Part shown: positions 45,316 to 57,514 of the stretch, piece by piece
Layout of the letters: each line of letters starts with the position of its first letter
Position numbering within the stretch: the stretch's first letter is position 1
From: Adiantum capillus-veneris
Taxonomy: Eukaryota; Streptophyta; Polypodiopsida; Polypodiales; Pteridaceae
Direction: 5' to 3'
DNA: 64,000 nt
Assembly (NCBI GenBank): GCA_014529385.2
Contig: CM043961.1
Location: 13,504,978 to 13,568,977 of the forward strand
The notes under the pieces: model-generated
Told to the model about the DNA's origin: nothing
The model's database searches: none
Seen by the model: only the letters and a program-made list of their open reading frames with translations
Translations under genes and position numbers: made by a program

Positions 45316-47004
45316 GATAATCTTACCATGTCGTAGTACCTTGTCTTCATGCCGAAGGACAGCTTCGGGTTGTAGCACCTCTTCTTGGTCTTCAACTTCG
45401 GGAGGGTCTTCAATGATTGGTTCAGTTGGTGGCTCTCCTTTGTAGGGCTTAAGTAGGCTTATATGAAAGGCATTGTGTATGAGCCAATGGTTGGGCAACT
45501 TGAGTTGATAAGCCGTCTCATTGATGGGCTTCAAGATTTGGAAAGGACCATAGTATCTTTTTGCTAGTTTAGCATAATACTTTTGATGGCCCGTAGGATT
45601 TCTGCCCGTCGTTTGCCTTAGTCGAGCCTTAGGAAACTGGAGTAAGACCCAATCATTTTCTTTGAACATTAAGGCTCTTCTGTGCTTATCAGCAGCAGCT
45701 TTTTGCCTTTGTTGAGAGATGGATATAGCCTCCCTAATCTTTTGAAAAGATTCTTGTAGGTCACGGATATAATCATCGGCGGCGGCGAAGATCTTCCCAT
45801 GTACTTTGAGTAGCAAGGGACTTTTAGGTCTTCCCTCAATGATCTCAAAAGGTGCTTTTCCCGTAGAAGTATGTACAATATTATTGTAGGCATACTCTAC
45901 AAGAGGTAAGTACTTTTCCCATTGTGAGCGTTGATCTACTTTGGTAACATAAGTCTTGAGTAGATCGAGTATCGTAAGATTGGCTATCTCACTTTGGCCA
46001 TCCGTTTGTGGGTGATAGGCCGAAGAGAAATTCAATCTTGTTCCTAGATTTTCAAAGAGACCTTTCCAGAAATTACTGGTCATTCTAGGATCTCTATCTG
46101 ACACGATGGATGTGGGTAATCCATGGTGCTTGAAAATCTGAGATATGAAGAGAGTTTCCATTTGATGTGCCTTAATAGTCTTTTTGACAGGAATAAAATG
46201 TGCTTGCTTGCTAAACCTGTCGACTATTGTCCATATTCCTGTATTCCCATGGATAGACTTGGGTAATCCAAAGATGAAATCCATGGATATACTCTCCCAT
46301 GGTGAATTTGGAATAGGCAATGGCTGGAGTAATCCAGGTTGCTTTCCTCTATCATACTTGGTCTTTTGGCATACTACACATTTTGATACATACTCTTGTA
46401 TGTCCACTTTCATGGTAGGCCAATAGAAGTACGTCTCTGCTCCTCGGAGAGTAGGTTGAATACCTCTATGCCGCGCATATGGAGGAGCATGGGATTCATA
46501 CATAACTTTCTCACGAAGGGAATAGGTAACACATAGCCTATTTCCGTGGAGAAGATAACCATCCTGCAAGGTGAATGGTTCCTCTTTCTTCCCCAAAGGA
46601 AGAGCTGACATTATGTCTCTAAAGTCAGGGTCAGTAGCATACTCATCTATCATAGAAGATAGATCATTGTGAGTAGCTATAGACAGCGCATTAACTTTTG
46701 GTCGTCGTGAAAGTGCATCGGCAACTTGATTGTGCTTACTAGCTATGTGAGCAATATGGAAATTAAATTGCGAAAGAAAATTTGCCCACCTCATTTGTTT
46801 GTCGGAAAGCTTGGTTTGTTTCATGAAATACTTGAGACTTTGGTGGTCTGTTCGTAGGATAAATGGAGTCCCCAATAGGTAGTGCTTCCATGTGTCTAGG
46901 GCATGTAGAACAGCTAAAAGCTCTTTCTCATAAATGCCCAAGACTCGTTCATCAATATTGAGCCTTCGGCTCTCATATGCTATGGGATGCCCTTCTTGAA
47001 GCAA
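45313..47004 (-). CDS. RNase H-integrase part of element C polyprotein
   Basis: 563 residues. RNase H: HPIAYESRRLN, YEKELLAVLHAL, RTDHQSLKYF and VADALSRRPK. Integrase: zinc site (HRGIQPTL...CVVCQK), then core with MDFIFGLP, SDRDPRMTSNFW and DGQSEIANLT, so the DDE triad is intact. The C-terminal part has KRYYGPFQI and HNAFHISLLKPY, the usual gypsy GPF/Y block. The first RNase H Asp region is cut by a stop just upstream (47015). This is the best-preserved gypsy frame here. Confidence 0.92.
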   Translation of the reverse strand: MLQEGHPIAYESRRLNIDERVLGIYEKELLAVLHALDTWKHYLLGTPFILRTDHQSLKYFMKQTKLSDKQMRWANFLSQFNFHIAHIASKHNQVADALSRRPKVNALSIATHNDLSSMIDEYATDPDFRDIMSALPLGKKEEPFTLQDGYLLHGNRLCVTYSLREKVMYESHAPPYARHRGIQPTLRGAETYFYWPTMKVDIQEYVSKCVVCQKTKYDRGKQPGLLQPLPIPNSPWESISMDFIFGLPKSIHGNTGIWTIVDRFSKQAHFIPVKKTIKAHQMETLFISQIFKHHGLPTSIVSDRDPRMTSNFWKGLFENLGTRLNFSSAYHPQTDGQSEIANLTILDLLKTYVTKVDQRSQWEKYLPLVEYAYNNIVHTSTGKAPFEIIEGRPKSPLLLKVHGKIFAAADDYIRDLQESFQKIREAISISQQRQKAAADKHRRALMFKENDWVLLQFPKARLRQTTGRNPTGHQKYYAKLAKRYYGPFQILKPINETAYQLKLPNHWLIHNAFHISLLKPYKGEPPTEPIIEDPPEVEDQEEVLQPEAVLRHEDKVLRHGKII

Positions 47005-47016
47005 AACTGCTCCAAG

Positions 47017-48525
47017 TCAATCACCACAAGCATCACATTGGACCTCAAATGGCTTTGAGAGATCCGGAAGCACGAGGACTGGTTGGGAAGTAAGTTTCTC
47101 TTTGAGCTTTTGAAAAGCATTTTTCTCCTTAGCTGTCCATACAAACTTAATGTTCTTCTTAGTTAAGTCGTGTAGTGGTCCTGCTAGTTGAGAGAATTTT
47201 GCTATGAAGCATCTATAGTATGCGCACATACCAACAAAGCTTCTTAGCTCACATAGATTTCTTGGGTTAGGCCATGCTTTTATTACCTCTAACTTTGATG
47301 GATCCATTTGGATACCATCTTTAGAGATAATATGACCTAGGTATTGAATCTCTTGAAGGAAGAATTGGCTTTTCTTTTGGTTGAGATAAAGCTTGTTCTC
47401 CCTCAATGCTTGAAAAATCACTTGGAGATGTTGCTTATGTTCCTCCAAAGACTTGGAGTAGATGATGATATCATCAAAGAACACTCCAGTAAATTTACGA
47501 TATGGTCTAAAAATTTTCTCCATCAAACGATTGAACGTAGCTGGTGCATTAGTCAAGCCAAAAGGCATGACTAGATATTCATAAAGACCAAACGTTGTGC
47601 GAAACGCGGTCTTTAAGATATCTTCATCCACTATTCTTATTTGATGATAGCCACTCTTAAGGTCAATCCTACTGAAGTAGGTAGAGCCTTGTAGCTTATC
47701 AAACATACCTTCTACCCGAGGTACGGGAAATCTATTTTTGATAATGATATGGTTTAGTGCTCGATAGTCCACACACATACGGTATGTACCATCTTTCTTT
47801 TGCACTAGAAGGACTAGAGAACAAAAGGGAGAGGAACTAGGCCTCACCATCCCTTTGTCTACCAGCTCTTGTACTTGCCTCATGATCTCCTCTTGTTGAG
47901 CTTGTGAGACTCGATAAGGAGGCTTGTTAGGTGGTGAGATTCTAGGAAGGAGCTCAATACGATGGTCATCATCCCCTCGTTTTGGAGGTAAGTCCATAGG
48001 GAGATAATCGATGAACACATCTTGGAATCCTTTTAGAAAATTAGACAAGTCTAACTCTTCTTGATTCCTATCATTTACATTTGATGAAACATTAGTATCT
48101 TTTAGAGACTCTTTGACAAAAATCATGTACGCAGAAACTGAGCTCTTCATTGATTTATCAAAAGCAAGAGGATTTACAAGTGGAATAGTGAGACCACGCT
48201 CACTAGCATCTGTATACATGTTCTTTCCCCTGTAGGTGAAGTAGATTCTCCTTTCAGGGAACTTCATGTTGGCAGCCATGCGATCAAACCATGGTACCCC
48301 TAGGATAACATCCTGATGTTGGAGAGGAGAGATGAAGAAATCTTCTTTGTCGACATAGCTTTGGACATGAAGCCTCAACTTCCCAATCAAGGGAGTAACG
48401 GAGGCTTGCTGTCCCTTGAAAGCTGCGTTAGCTATTACCATATCTCCCATCTCAAAAGCTTGAATGCCCAACTTGGTGGCGAACTCTATTGATATGAAGT
48501 TGAGAGTAGAGCCAGGGTCAAACAA
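47017..48525 (-). CDS. Protease-RT part of element C polyprotein
   Basis: 502 residues. The protease active site reads LFDPGSTLNFIS (Pro where Ser/Thr is usual after Asp), followed by DVILGVPWFDR. RT blocks: [44 protein letters not shown], catalytic VFFDDIIIYS, QYLGHIIS. The frame ends at CDACGD with a stop near 47015 before LGAVLLQEG, where RNase H would begin. Confidence 0.92.
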   Translation of the reverse strand: MFDPGSTLNFISIEFATKLGIQAFEMGDMVIANAAFKGQQASVTPLIGKLRLHVQSYVDKEDFFISPLQHQDVILGVPWFDRMAANMKFPERRIYFTYRGKNMYTDASERGLTIPLVNPLAFDKSMKSSVSAYMIFVKESLKDTNVSSNVNDRNQEELDLSNFLKGFQDVFIDYLPMDLPPKRGDDDHRIELLPRISPPNKPPYRVSQAQQEEIMRQVQELVDKGMVRPSSSPFCSLVLLVQKKDGTYRMCVDYRALNHIIIKNRFPVPRVEGMFDKLQGSTYFSRIDLKSGYHQIRIVDEDILKTAFRTTFGLYEYLVMPFGLTNAPATFNRLMEKIFRPYRKFTGVFFDDIIIYSKSLEEHKQHLQVIFQALRENKLYLNQKKSQFFLQEIQYLGHIISKDGIQMDPSKLEVIKAWPNPRNLCELRSFVGMCAYYRCFIAKFSQLAGPLHDLTKKNIKFVWTAKEKNAFQKLKEKLTSQPVLVLPDLSKPFEVQCDACGD

Positions 48526-48555
48526 GATGAAGGAATCATGCTCTCTTACCTTTCC

Positions 48556-49993
48556 CTAAGCATAGGAGAGTGATGATCCTTTGCAATGAGCATCCTCTTT
48601 TGGAACTTCGATGGTGGAAGCCCTAGGAGTTTCATTGCGAGTATTCTTCTTAGAGCAAGAACGATAGCCATGTCCTTGCTCCCCACACTTGAAACACTTA
48701 TGGTCCTTGCGAAAAGCTTCAAGCTCTTCAGGAGAGAGTTTGTTTTTACCTTTGTAAACTCCCTTCTCCTTGGACCGATTGTTGTTGTTGTTGTTGTTGT
48801 TGTTCGAAGTGACTTGGGGAATTATTTTGAGCATTGGTTTTCCCCTTTGCATCATTTTTATCTTTGTTTTCCATGGGCTTGACATTACGTCTAGCCCCTT
48901 GATGGAAATTGATGCGTGAAGCAACCATGGTGTGATGGATTACTTCGCTAATAGTACCAAGCCGTTGAGAGTTGATGTATTCGGCTATCTCTTCAGGTAA
49001 TCCCGCACAGAATTGCTGCCTTTGCTCGACAAAGTCTATCTTTTGAAAGACAGTAGCCTTGAGATGTAAATCCCAAAACTTGTCTACATATTTGTGGATA
49101 GACTCATGGGAGAGGAGCTTCAAGTTGTACCATTCGGTAAGCACTTTGTCCTTTGCATCGCTTGCAAGGAATTTCTTCATGATGGAAACTCGTAGAGTTT
49201 TCCATGTCTTTGGGGATTCACCATTTCCACGAAGGCTAGCCCACCATTGACGAGCTGATTTTTGGAAGTGCATAGCTACATGGCGTAGCTAGGAGGACTC
49301 TGTGAAGCCCTCATCTCCAAAGGCCGCATCAAATTGCTGGATGAAGGCCAACACTTTGTCGGTAGCACCGAAGGTGCCATCATAGGTGAGAAAAGAGATA
49401 CTCTTTTCTCCCTCCTTGAACTTCTTTAGCTTTTGTGACCTTCGCCATGCAGGAAATGATTTGCGATGTCCTCCCCTCTTGTATTCTCTAGGAGAATAGC
49501 CGTAACTTTCATCAGAAGAGAAGGAAGGTGAAGAAGAAGGAGAAGAGGGTGACCTCTTCCTAGCCCTTTTCTTCCTTTGTTTCCTCTCTTGCCTTTCAGA
49601 GTGATGAGGAGAAGGACTATGTGTTGATCTTTTCGTCTTGGGAGGAGTAGGCGATCGTCTAGACCTCCGTCTTCGTGGAGCCACATCTTCAGAGGAACTT
49701 AAAATTTCATTACTTTCTTGCTCTTTGGATTCCTCCTCTAGAATGGGAGAGAGTCTTCTTTTGGGGGTCTCTTCAAGAGGCCTCCTAATCTCTCTCTCCT
49801 CTTGGAGAGGAAGGGAAATTCCATAAGCACGAAGTTGTTGAGTAACTTCGGCTTGCAAAGTAGGGTTGCCCATAGCTTGCCGCAACCTAGTGATGAGATA
49901 ATTCACAAACATGGGAGCATCATCATTAGCACCTTCATGTGCAAAATCAAAGCTATCAATGTTCATTCTACTCTCTTGATTATTGTCAGCCAT
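48556..49993 (-). pseudogene. Gag of element C, split by stops and a frameshift at a trinucleotide run
   Basis: From ATG 49993 the reading is MADNNQESRMN..., then Arg/Ser/Pro-rich (RRRSRRSPTPPK). A stop at 49289 (AAG in element E, TAG here) is followed by the capsid-like core (SARQWWASLRGN; FLASDAKDKVLTEWYN; VEQRQQFCAGLPEEIAEYI). Near an AAC/CAA run (48778-48806) the frame changes, giving poly-Asn or poly-Gln. Then LSPEELEAFRKDHKCF and the zinc knuckle CFKCGEQGHGYRSC. A TAG at 48556 separates gag from protease in the same frame. Confidence 0.88.
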
Positions 49994-50394
49994 GTTAACA
50001 AAATTTATGTATGTACTTAGTGTATGCTTTGGAAATTCAAAACCTTAGTTGCCACTCCTCTTAGCCTTTGAAAATCGGCTCTTAAGTATCTACACCCACG
50101 GCTCGAAGTGGTTAATTATAGAGAGTAGAGGAGTAGGTCTATCATAGCAGAGTTGCCAAGGGCTAGCTCCTTTCGGACTTCTTATGGCTCAATAATGGTA
50201 AAGCCGTAGGCAAGTTTAAAAAGACTCCATTATTAAGTCCAAAGCTTCGGAGGTGTGCACCATCCCCCACATAGTGGGCTCAAAAAAACCGATAATAGAT
50301 CCCAGTTCCACTTACCCTAATATAATTAACAACATCAACCATTTATAGGCTACTTAAGGACCTCTCTTCTTAAGCAAGAAAAGAGAAACCAAAT

Positions 50395-50406
50395 GCTCTG
50401 ATACCA
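50395..50406 (-). promoter_or_regulatory. Primer binding site of element C
   Basis: The minus strand reads TGGTATCAGAGC directly inside the 5' LTR end (...CCATTGCA). Confidence 0.88.
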
Positions 50407-50407
50407 A

Positions 50408-52011
50408 TGCAATGGAATTGGCCTATTTAACTTGAGAATAGCGGAAATTAATGAGAGTACTTTTGAGAAATAACTTTGTGAGCATAACGGGTGAACATAA
50501 TTGAAGATAGCAACATAATCATAACAATTAGTTAACTTGGCATGAACAATACTTTTGCAAGAGAGAGAATTTAGAGAACATGACAACAGTTGAGGACCGG
50601 ATTTATGTAGAGCCGGTCCCCCCTCCAATAGGCATTTGTATTATGATTTCTCCCATTAAGGGAGACTTGTTACAATACAGTCTTTGTGTTCCTTGTGACC
50701 TAGGTGATGCAATGAAGATGGAAAGCTTCATGCATCACAAACATAACATAAACTTGAAGAAAGCTTTAGCTATCCGAAGCCTCAGTCCCAAGACCTCAAA
50801 CACCTTCGAAGGTGGAGAGATCTAGCAGGGAATGAGGGTAGGGAAGAGGAAGAAGAAACATTTCGTAGGAGAAAGAATTAGTTCCTCACTTATCATAACT
50901 CTTGTTGCTAGCATACATAATAGCATAGTAATGAAGAAGAAGGAGATGTCAAGCTTAAGCATTGAAGCATGGCTCTTGGTTGGATTTGCACTCCATAGCC
51001 AAGAGTGTTGGTGTAGGCTCTCAACCTCTACTTGCTTGGAGAGGGAGCTCTTGCACTTTGCATAGCACACAATGAGAGTGTTTGTGTGTGTGTGTGTGGG
51101 TGAGTATACCCCCTAAGCAACCCCCTAGCTTTCTTGGGTCGACCCCGCATTGTAGCTCATGCTTGAAGCTCATTGGACCCCTCCAGGCCTAGCCAATCAT
51201 AAGCAAGAGGCATTACAAGCAGTAGGGGTAGCCTTGAGACAAGTTTCCCCCTTTCCCCTTTGAGAGAGAGGGCTAGATAAATGCTAAATCAATTAATTAA
51301 ATATCCTAAATTACTATTGGACCCCTTGGGTGGCCAACCAATAGGCTTCAGGCATCTCATGAAGGTAACATAGGTAGGGGCCTGACATGTGTTATTGCTG
51401 CCTCTTCAAGCTTGGGCCTTCCTTGTGTGTGTGAGTGTGTGTTCTCTCTCTATCCCCTAGGAAAAGGGCTCGCCCCCCCTCTTGTAGGGATACTTTTGAC
51501 TTTTGGTGCTCAAGCACCTTAGTCATCAAGCATGACAATGCACTTGAACTAGGGGTGTTCCCACAAGCATCTTAGGCAAGCATGTCAAAGCACCTCGAGC
51601 ACCTTAATCAAGTAGCAAGTCAATCACCTCAAGCATGTAGCAGGTCAAGCACCTCAAGAACCTTAATCAAGCACCTCAAGCATGACAAGCACCTCAAGCA
51701 AGACAAGCACCTCGAGCTTGGGCCGGGTTCCCGCCTCAAGCTCAGCCCTAGCTTACCTAAGGTCAAAGGACTTTTACACACATTATTGGAGGTCTTCAAT
51801 GAAGCTCCCTAAGGTCTTATGATCCATTAGTTAGCCTTGCTCTTTGATAGACCATCTCTCATTTGGGCCCCTTTACCATTGGCCCCGTGTTGAGATAGAT
51901 CTAAGCACATATCTATATCTTAACACTTGTTCCCGTTTATTCTCCCACATTAAGTGATCAATTTAATATGAAAAAATCATTTGGGTTGGTTAGATATTAG
52001 ATTTTATGACA
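50408..52011 (-). repeat. 5' LTR of gypsy element C
   Basis: 1604 bp, TG...CA on the minus strand. It contains a CT/GT-rich region and the minisatellite at 51582-51720. Followed by CATT. Confidence 0.92.
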
Positions 52012-52409
52012 CATTCATATTATTTGTGCTCTTAATCCTATTGGAGTTTCTTTTAAAGTCTGAAGCTGATGATTTTCTTGTTTTAGAGACGCTATTTGGT
52101 TTTCAGGTTCTAAAATTCTTGTTGCATTTGAAGACAAAGCAATTTGAGATATTGAATGTTAATGTGTATGATCAATGTGTAAATGAGATAGCCTAGAACT
52201 GTATCCTAGTAAGCCATCAATCCATCTCCAACAAATCTCATCAAATCATGAGGTGTGTGAAAAGATGGCTACCTTCCAGTGCTAGGATCCGGTGGATACA
52301 AGCTCCCATTTGTCCATATATCAATGTGTTTCTCTCCCTTGTTGCGAAGTTGTTGTGCTTCATTTGCATTTGTAAATTGTTCTTTGATAGACACTCCACG
52401 TAGTAGCAT
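52012..52409 (-). pseudogene. Gene D of the DNA transposon, 5' exons
   Basis: ATG at 52409 reads MLLRGVSIKEQFTNANEAQQ...IDIWTNGSLYPPDPSTG in exon 1 (52409-52273). A phase-2 intron (52272-52199) follows. Exon 2 (52198-52012) reads a coiled-coil-like stretch (ENQIASLKQENHQLQTLKE). It joins, after removal of element C and one CATT, to the reading at 43238 in the same frame with a single TGA at the junction. A TAA lies early in exon 2. Confidence 0.6.
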
Positions 52410-52711
52410 ATTCTTATCTTAAGAACAAGGTGCATCAAAAAAGAAGAGAGAAAGCTCGTGAAAGGTGAGAGAGAAAAAAGAGAGATTGAGTGATTCAAAA
52501 GTGGAAACAACTATTTTCCGCCAAGTGAAGTAAATGAGAACAAATTTCAAGGTGAGCTACAAAGGAATGTAAAAAAAATGATATCTTTTTGAATATTTAG
52601 AGATATGTACCTAGATATGCTTTAAATTGCGTAGATATACTTTAAATGACCAACACAACAAAATTTGGAGCCGTTTTGACCATAAATGGCTCTGCTAATC
52701 AGTAAGTTAAC

Positions 52712-52750
52712 CAATTCCTTACACAACCCTTTTTGAGTCGTTTTTAGCCC
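52712..52750 (-). repeat. Right terminal inverted repeat of the DNA transposon
   Basis: The reverse complement starts GGGCTAAAAACGACTCAAAA and continues AGGGTTGTGT, pairing with 20817-20855. The integrase reading of element D resumes right after it. Confidence 0.75.
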
Positions 52751-53798
52751 TGATGGTATGGTTTGGACTTTTAATGACCGTTTTTCTAAACAAGCATACT
52801 TCATTCCTTGTAAGAAAACACTCACAACACATCAAGCTGCACTTCTATTTCTTAAAGATGTCATTTCACATCATGGTTTGCCTAAAGTCATAATACCCGA
52901 TCAAGATTCCAAATTTTGTAGTGCTTCTTGGACTGCTGCTTTTGAAAATCTTAGAAATATACTTAATTTTACTTCTGCATTCCATCCTAAATCTAATGGT
53001 CAAACCAAAGTCACTAATTGCACTATCATTGAATTGCTAAAAGCTTATGCTTCTTATCAACCCAAGAAATGGGATAATTATCTGTTTAATCTATAGTTTT
53101 CATATAACAACACCACTCACACTACCACAAGTAAATCTCCATTTGAAATTGGGTATGGTTACGCTCTTCCTAGTCCTACTTCACGTCTTTCTAATGTTGT
53201 GCCTGCCTCATTGATGATTTTATTGCTAATTTTATGATGTTTATGCAAGTGTGCATTCTACCATTAAACATTCATAGGAACTTAATACTTAACATGCTAC
53301 AAGGCACACCACTTTAAGGAAGGCGACTATGGTATGCTTCACATTGAAAAACGAAGGATCAAAAGTGTTGATACTATTGTTTTTGTTAAACTTGCTCCTC
53401 ATTTTTCAGTCCATTCAAATTTTTTATTTTGATCAATGATGTTTCATTTTATTTAGACTTACCTTTACATTGTCACATTCACAATGCATTCCACATTAGT
53501 CTTTTAAGACCTTTCATAGGACCCTACCTACACATCAAGCATCCACCTTCACTTGTGGACCAAGAAAAAAAACTCATCCCTGCACAACTAGTTGATCATG
53601 AAACCACCACCACACACACTGGCACGGTTTATAACCGCTATCTTTTGACTTTCAAATGCCACCCTAGAGAGATTCCAAATGGATGCCTGAAAAGTTTTTT
53701 TGCAACTTCCTAGACCTTCTCCACACTTTCCATCACTCATGGTCCAATTAATTATTTATTGAGAAACTGAGGAAAATTGCTAACCCTGGTGGGAGGGA
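52751..53798 (+). pseudogene. Integrase C-terminal half of gypsy element D
   Basis: MVWTFNDRFSKQAYFIPCKK, LPKVIIPDQDSKFCSASW and SNGQTKVTNCTI continue the core cut at 20816; the last catalytic Glu is Lys. After a stop at 53096 and frameshifts, HNAFHISLLRPF (about 53485) is the gypsy C-terminal block. A purine tract GGTGGGAGGGA (53788-53798) ends the internal region. Confidence 0.85.
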
Positions 53799-54300
53799 TG
53801 TTACAAGACTGGGAACCCTCCTGTTGTATGTGGTTAATTGCAATTGGGATAGATGGTCTAATGGTTAATTATGTGTTGTCTATTTTATTTTACTAGTTGA
53901 TTATGATTTGTAGATTGGAATTTTGGGAGTTGAGAAGGAGGTGTTGGCAAATAATAACCCTCTTGGCCATTTTACCTTTGTACAATATTTTAGACTTTTT
54001 ATTCAATAAGCCACTATGGCTGCTTGTAAATAGCTCTACTGAGTACTCACCCTTATGGGACATGCAATAAGTGATGTGCTCCACTCAAGTACTAAAGTGG
54101 ACTAGATGTAAAAGAGGCCCCTTCAATTTTGGCACCCAAAAACTCAAATAATAAATTAAATACCAAACTCCACAAGAAGGGGTGTTGTGGAGTTTGGAAC
54201 TATGATTTTAGGCCATTCACTTGCAAGATTCTCTGATTTTCTCTCTTAGACTTTGTTAAATCATGTTGTGTACAAACCTAAATACTTGTTGTGCCTACAT
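53799..54300 (+). repeat. 3' LTR of gypsy element D (right border approximate)
   Basis: Starts TGTTACAAGACTGGG right after the purine tract. The end near ...GTGCCTACA at about 54300 is a guess, because the 5' LTR was not found. It contains a perfect 13-bp inverted repeat (54163-54175 and 54185-54197, CCAAACTCCACAA) with a 9-nt loop. Confidence 0.55.
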
Positions 54301-56225
<1,925 letters not shown>

Positions 56226-56417
56226 TGTTGGGGTATAAAGCCCAATGTGGTCGCCCAGGTAAGTGGGCGGGCCGCCAGGTATGTACACATATTCTTTTGT
56301 AAAAACCTAATAAGAACTCACTATGCTCTACACATTACAGTAGAGCGAGTTCACCATATCGTCGTGCTCTTCTTCTCGCACTCTCTCTCGCGTCGCACTT
56401 CCGCTCGTACTCCTTCA
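56226..56417 (+). repeat. 5' LTR of copia B
   Basis: 192 bp; identical to the 3' LTR except near its end (CGCGTCGCAC here, CGTGTCGCTC there). Confidence 0.95.
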
Positions 56418-56419
56418 AC

Positions 56420-56431
56420 TGGTATCAGAGC
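56420..56431 (+). promoter_or_regulatory. Primer binding site of copia B
   Basis: TGGTATCAGAGC two bases inside the LTR; complementary to initiator methionine tRNA. Confidence 0.88.
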
Positions 56432-57514
56432 TCAGATCGAGGCTCGGGGCAGCACTGCAGGAGGCTAGAGTCACCAGCTCAGATTGGAGTGAAATTCGAC
56501 AGGCGAAGACACGGCCCCAAATCCTGTGGGACTGCCCAAAGGGCTTGGTGTTCTCAGATTTTCATTCTGAGGTCATCTCGGCCACCATTCGGCTTCGACA
56601 AAGGTCTGCGCAGGCCATTTTCGACTACGTGGTCTTGGCGGGTGCAGATCCGACTCTACAAATTTGGGGTTTTCGGCCTACGACTGCAGGTGCTGAGGAT
56701 ATCGACACTCCGAGAGTGTTGATTTGTGGCTGTTTACACATCGAAGGACGGATCACAGTTCTTGGAGGCATGTCACATACGACACGGGCGCATCTACACA
56801 CAGTCTGTAGGCGACATCCACTAGTTCATCAGGTAGCTTGTGTTTGCTGCTTGATATTCTAGATTTCATCCTGACATTGCAGGTACTTCCACATGGGATG
56901 TATTGTCAGAGATGATGTATGTCTGTTGAGGGTTTGCTGGCTGTGAGTCACGCAGCAAACAACCGCTGCAGCGGTTACAGCATACAGTGGGAAATTTGTG
57001 GATGTATGACTTTGTGGGAAGTCTATGTACTGTCAGATCTACTGCAGCCTTTGTTGAGGGTCGAGTGAGGTTTTATTGAGCTGGGGGATTCTCGAATGTT
57101 GAGATCCTTTCGGTGATACAGGTCTTGGAGCGATCCCTCGAGCACCCTTAGATAGGCAGCTAGGATGTATTGACTGTGAGTTAGACAGTTGGGATTGCAT
57201 CTTTGCTTTACTGCCATTGAGGCATTGTCGCAGTCTATACTTACAGGACAGTGACAGGACAGTCAGAGACAGTACAGGTGCAGGACAGGTTTACCCGCAG
57301 CTTACAGTGTCAGAGAGACAGTGTTTTTGAGCTGTTTTTTTGTTTGTTTTTGAGTACACCAGAGCCATTTTACAAAGGAGACTCTACCGAAATTTATGCA
57401 GAATCTGAAGCTTTTTTGGTTCATTTGACAGGTTGATATTGGTTCAGAGGTCAGTTTACAGGGGAAACTCTGCCGAATTTTTCCCAGGAAAGTAAACCAC
57501 TGTGAAGCGTAGCT
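56432..57514 (+). other. Leader of copia B
   Basis: About 1.1 kb without a coherent coding frame between PBS and gag ATG. Confidence 0.65.

Larger units (their letters stand above)
43240..52011 (-). mobile_element. Ty3/gypsy chromovirus-type element C inserted in gene D
   Basis: 8772 bp, minus orientation. The 5' LTR is 50408-52011 (1604 bp) and the 3' LTR is 43240-44839 (1600 bp); both start TGTCATAAAATC on the minus strand. PBS (TGGTATCAGAGCATTT) and a purine tract next to the 3' LTR (AAGAGAGAGG) are in place. Both flanks read CATT (43236-43239, 52012-52015). Order gag, zinc knuckle, protease, RT, RNase H, integrase, chromodomain-like tail. A few stops and one frameshift in gag. Confidence 0.93.
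20817..52750. mobile_element. TIR DNA transposon carrying four genes, with nested LTR elements
   Basis: The left end at 20817 and the reverse complement of the right end at 52750 match at 24 of 30 positions (GGGCYAAAAAC..CT..AAAAGGGTTGT). Weaker similarity continues about 100 bp (GTTAA, GTCATTT). Both ends abut the two halves of one integrase gene, which fixes the borders. The flanks TGACATTA and TGATGGTA match at 5 of 8 bases and, taken as one 8-bp duplication, keep the integrase in frame. Subtracting LARD2 and element C leaves about 9.5 kb with genes A(+), B(-), C(+), D(-). A Ulp1-type protease and an 8-bp duplication recall Zisupton-like or Mutator-like elements, but I see no diagnostic transposase motif of either. 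Confidence 0.78.
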
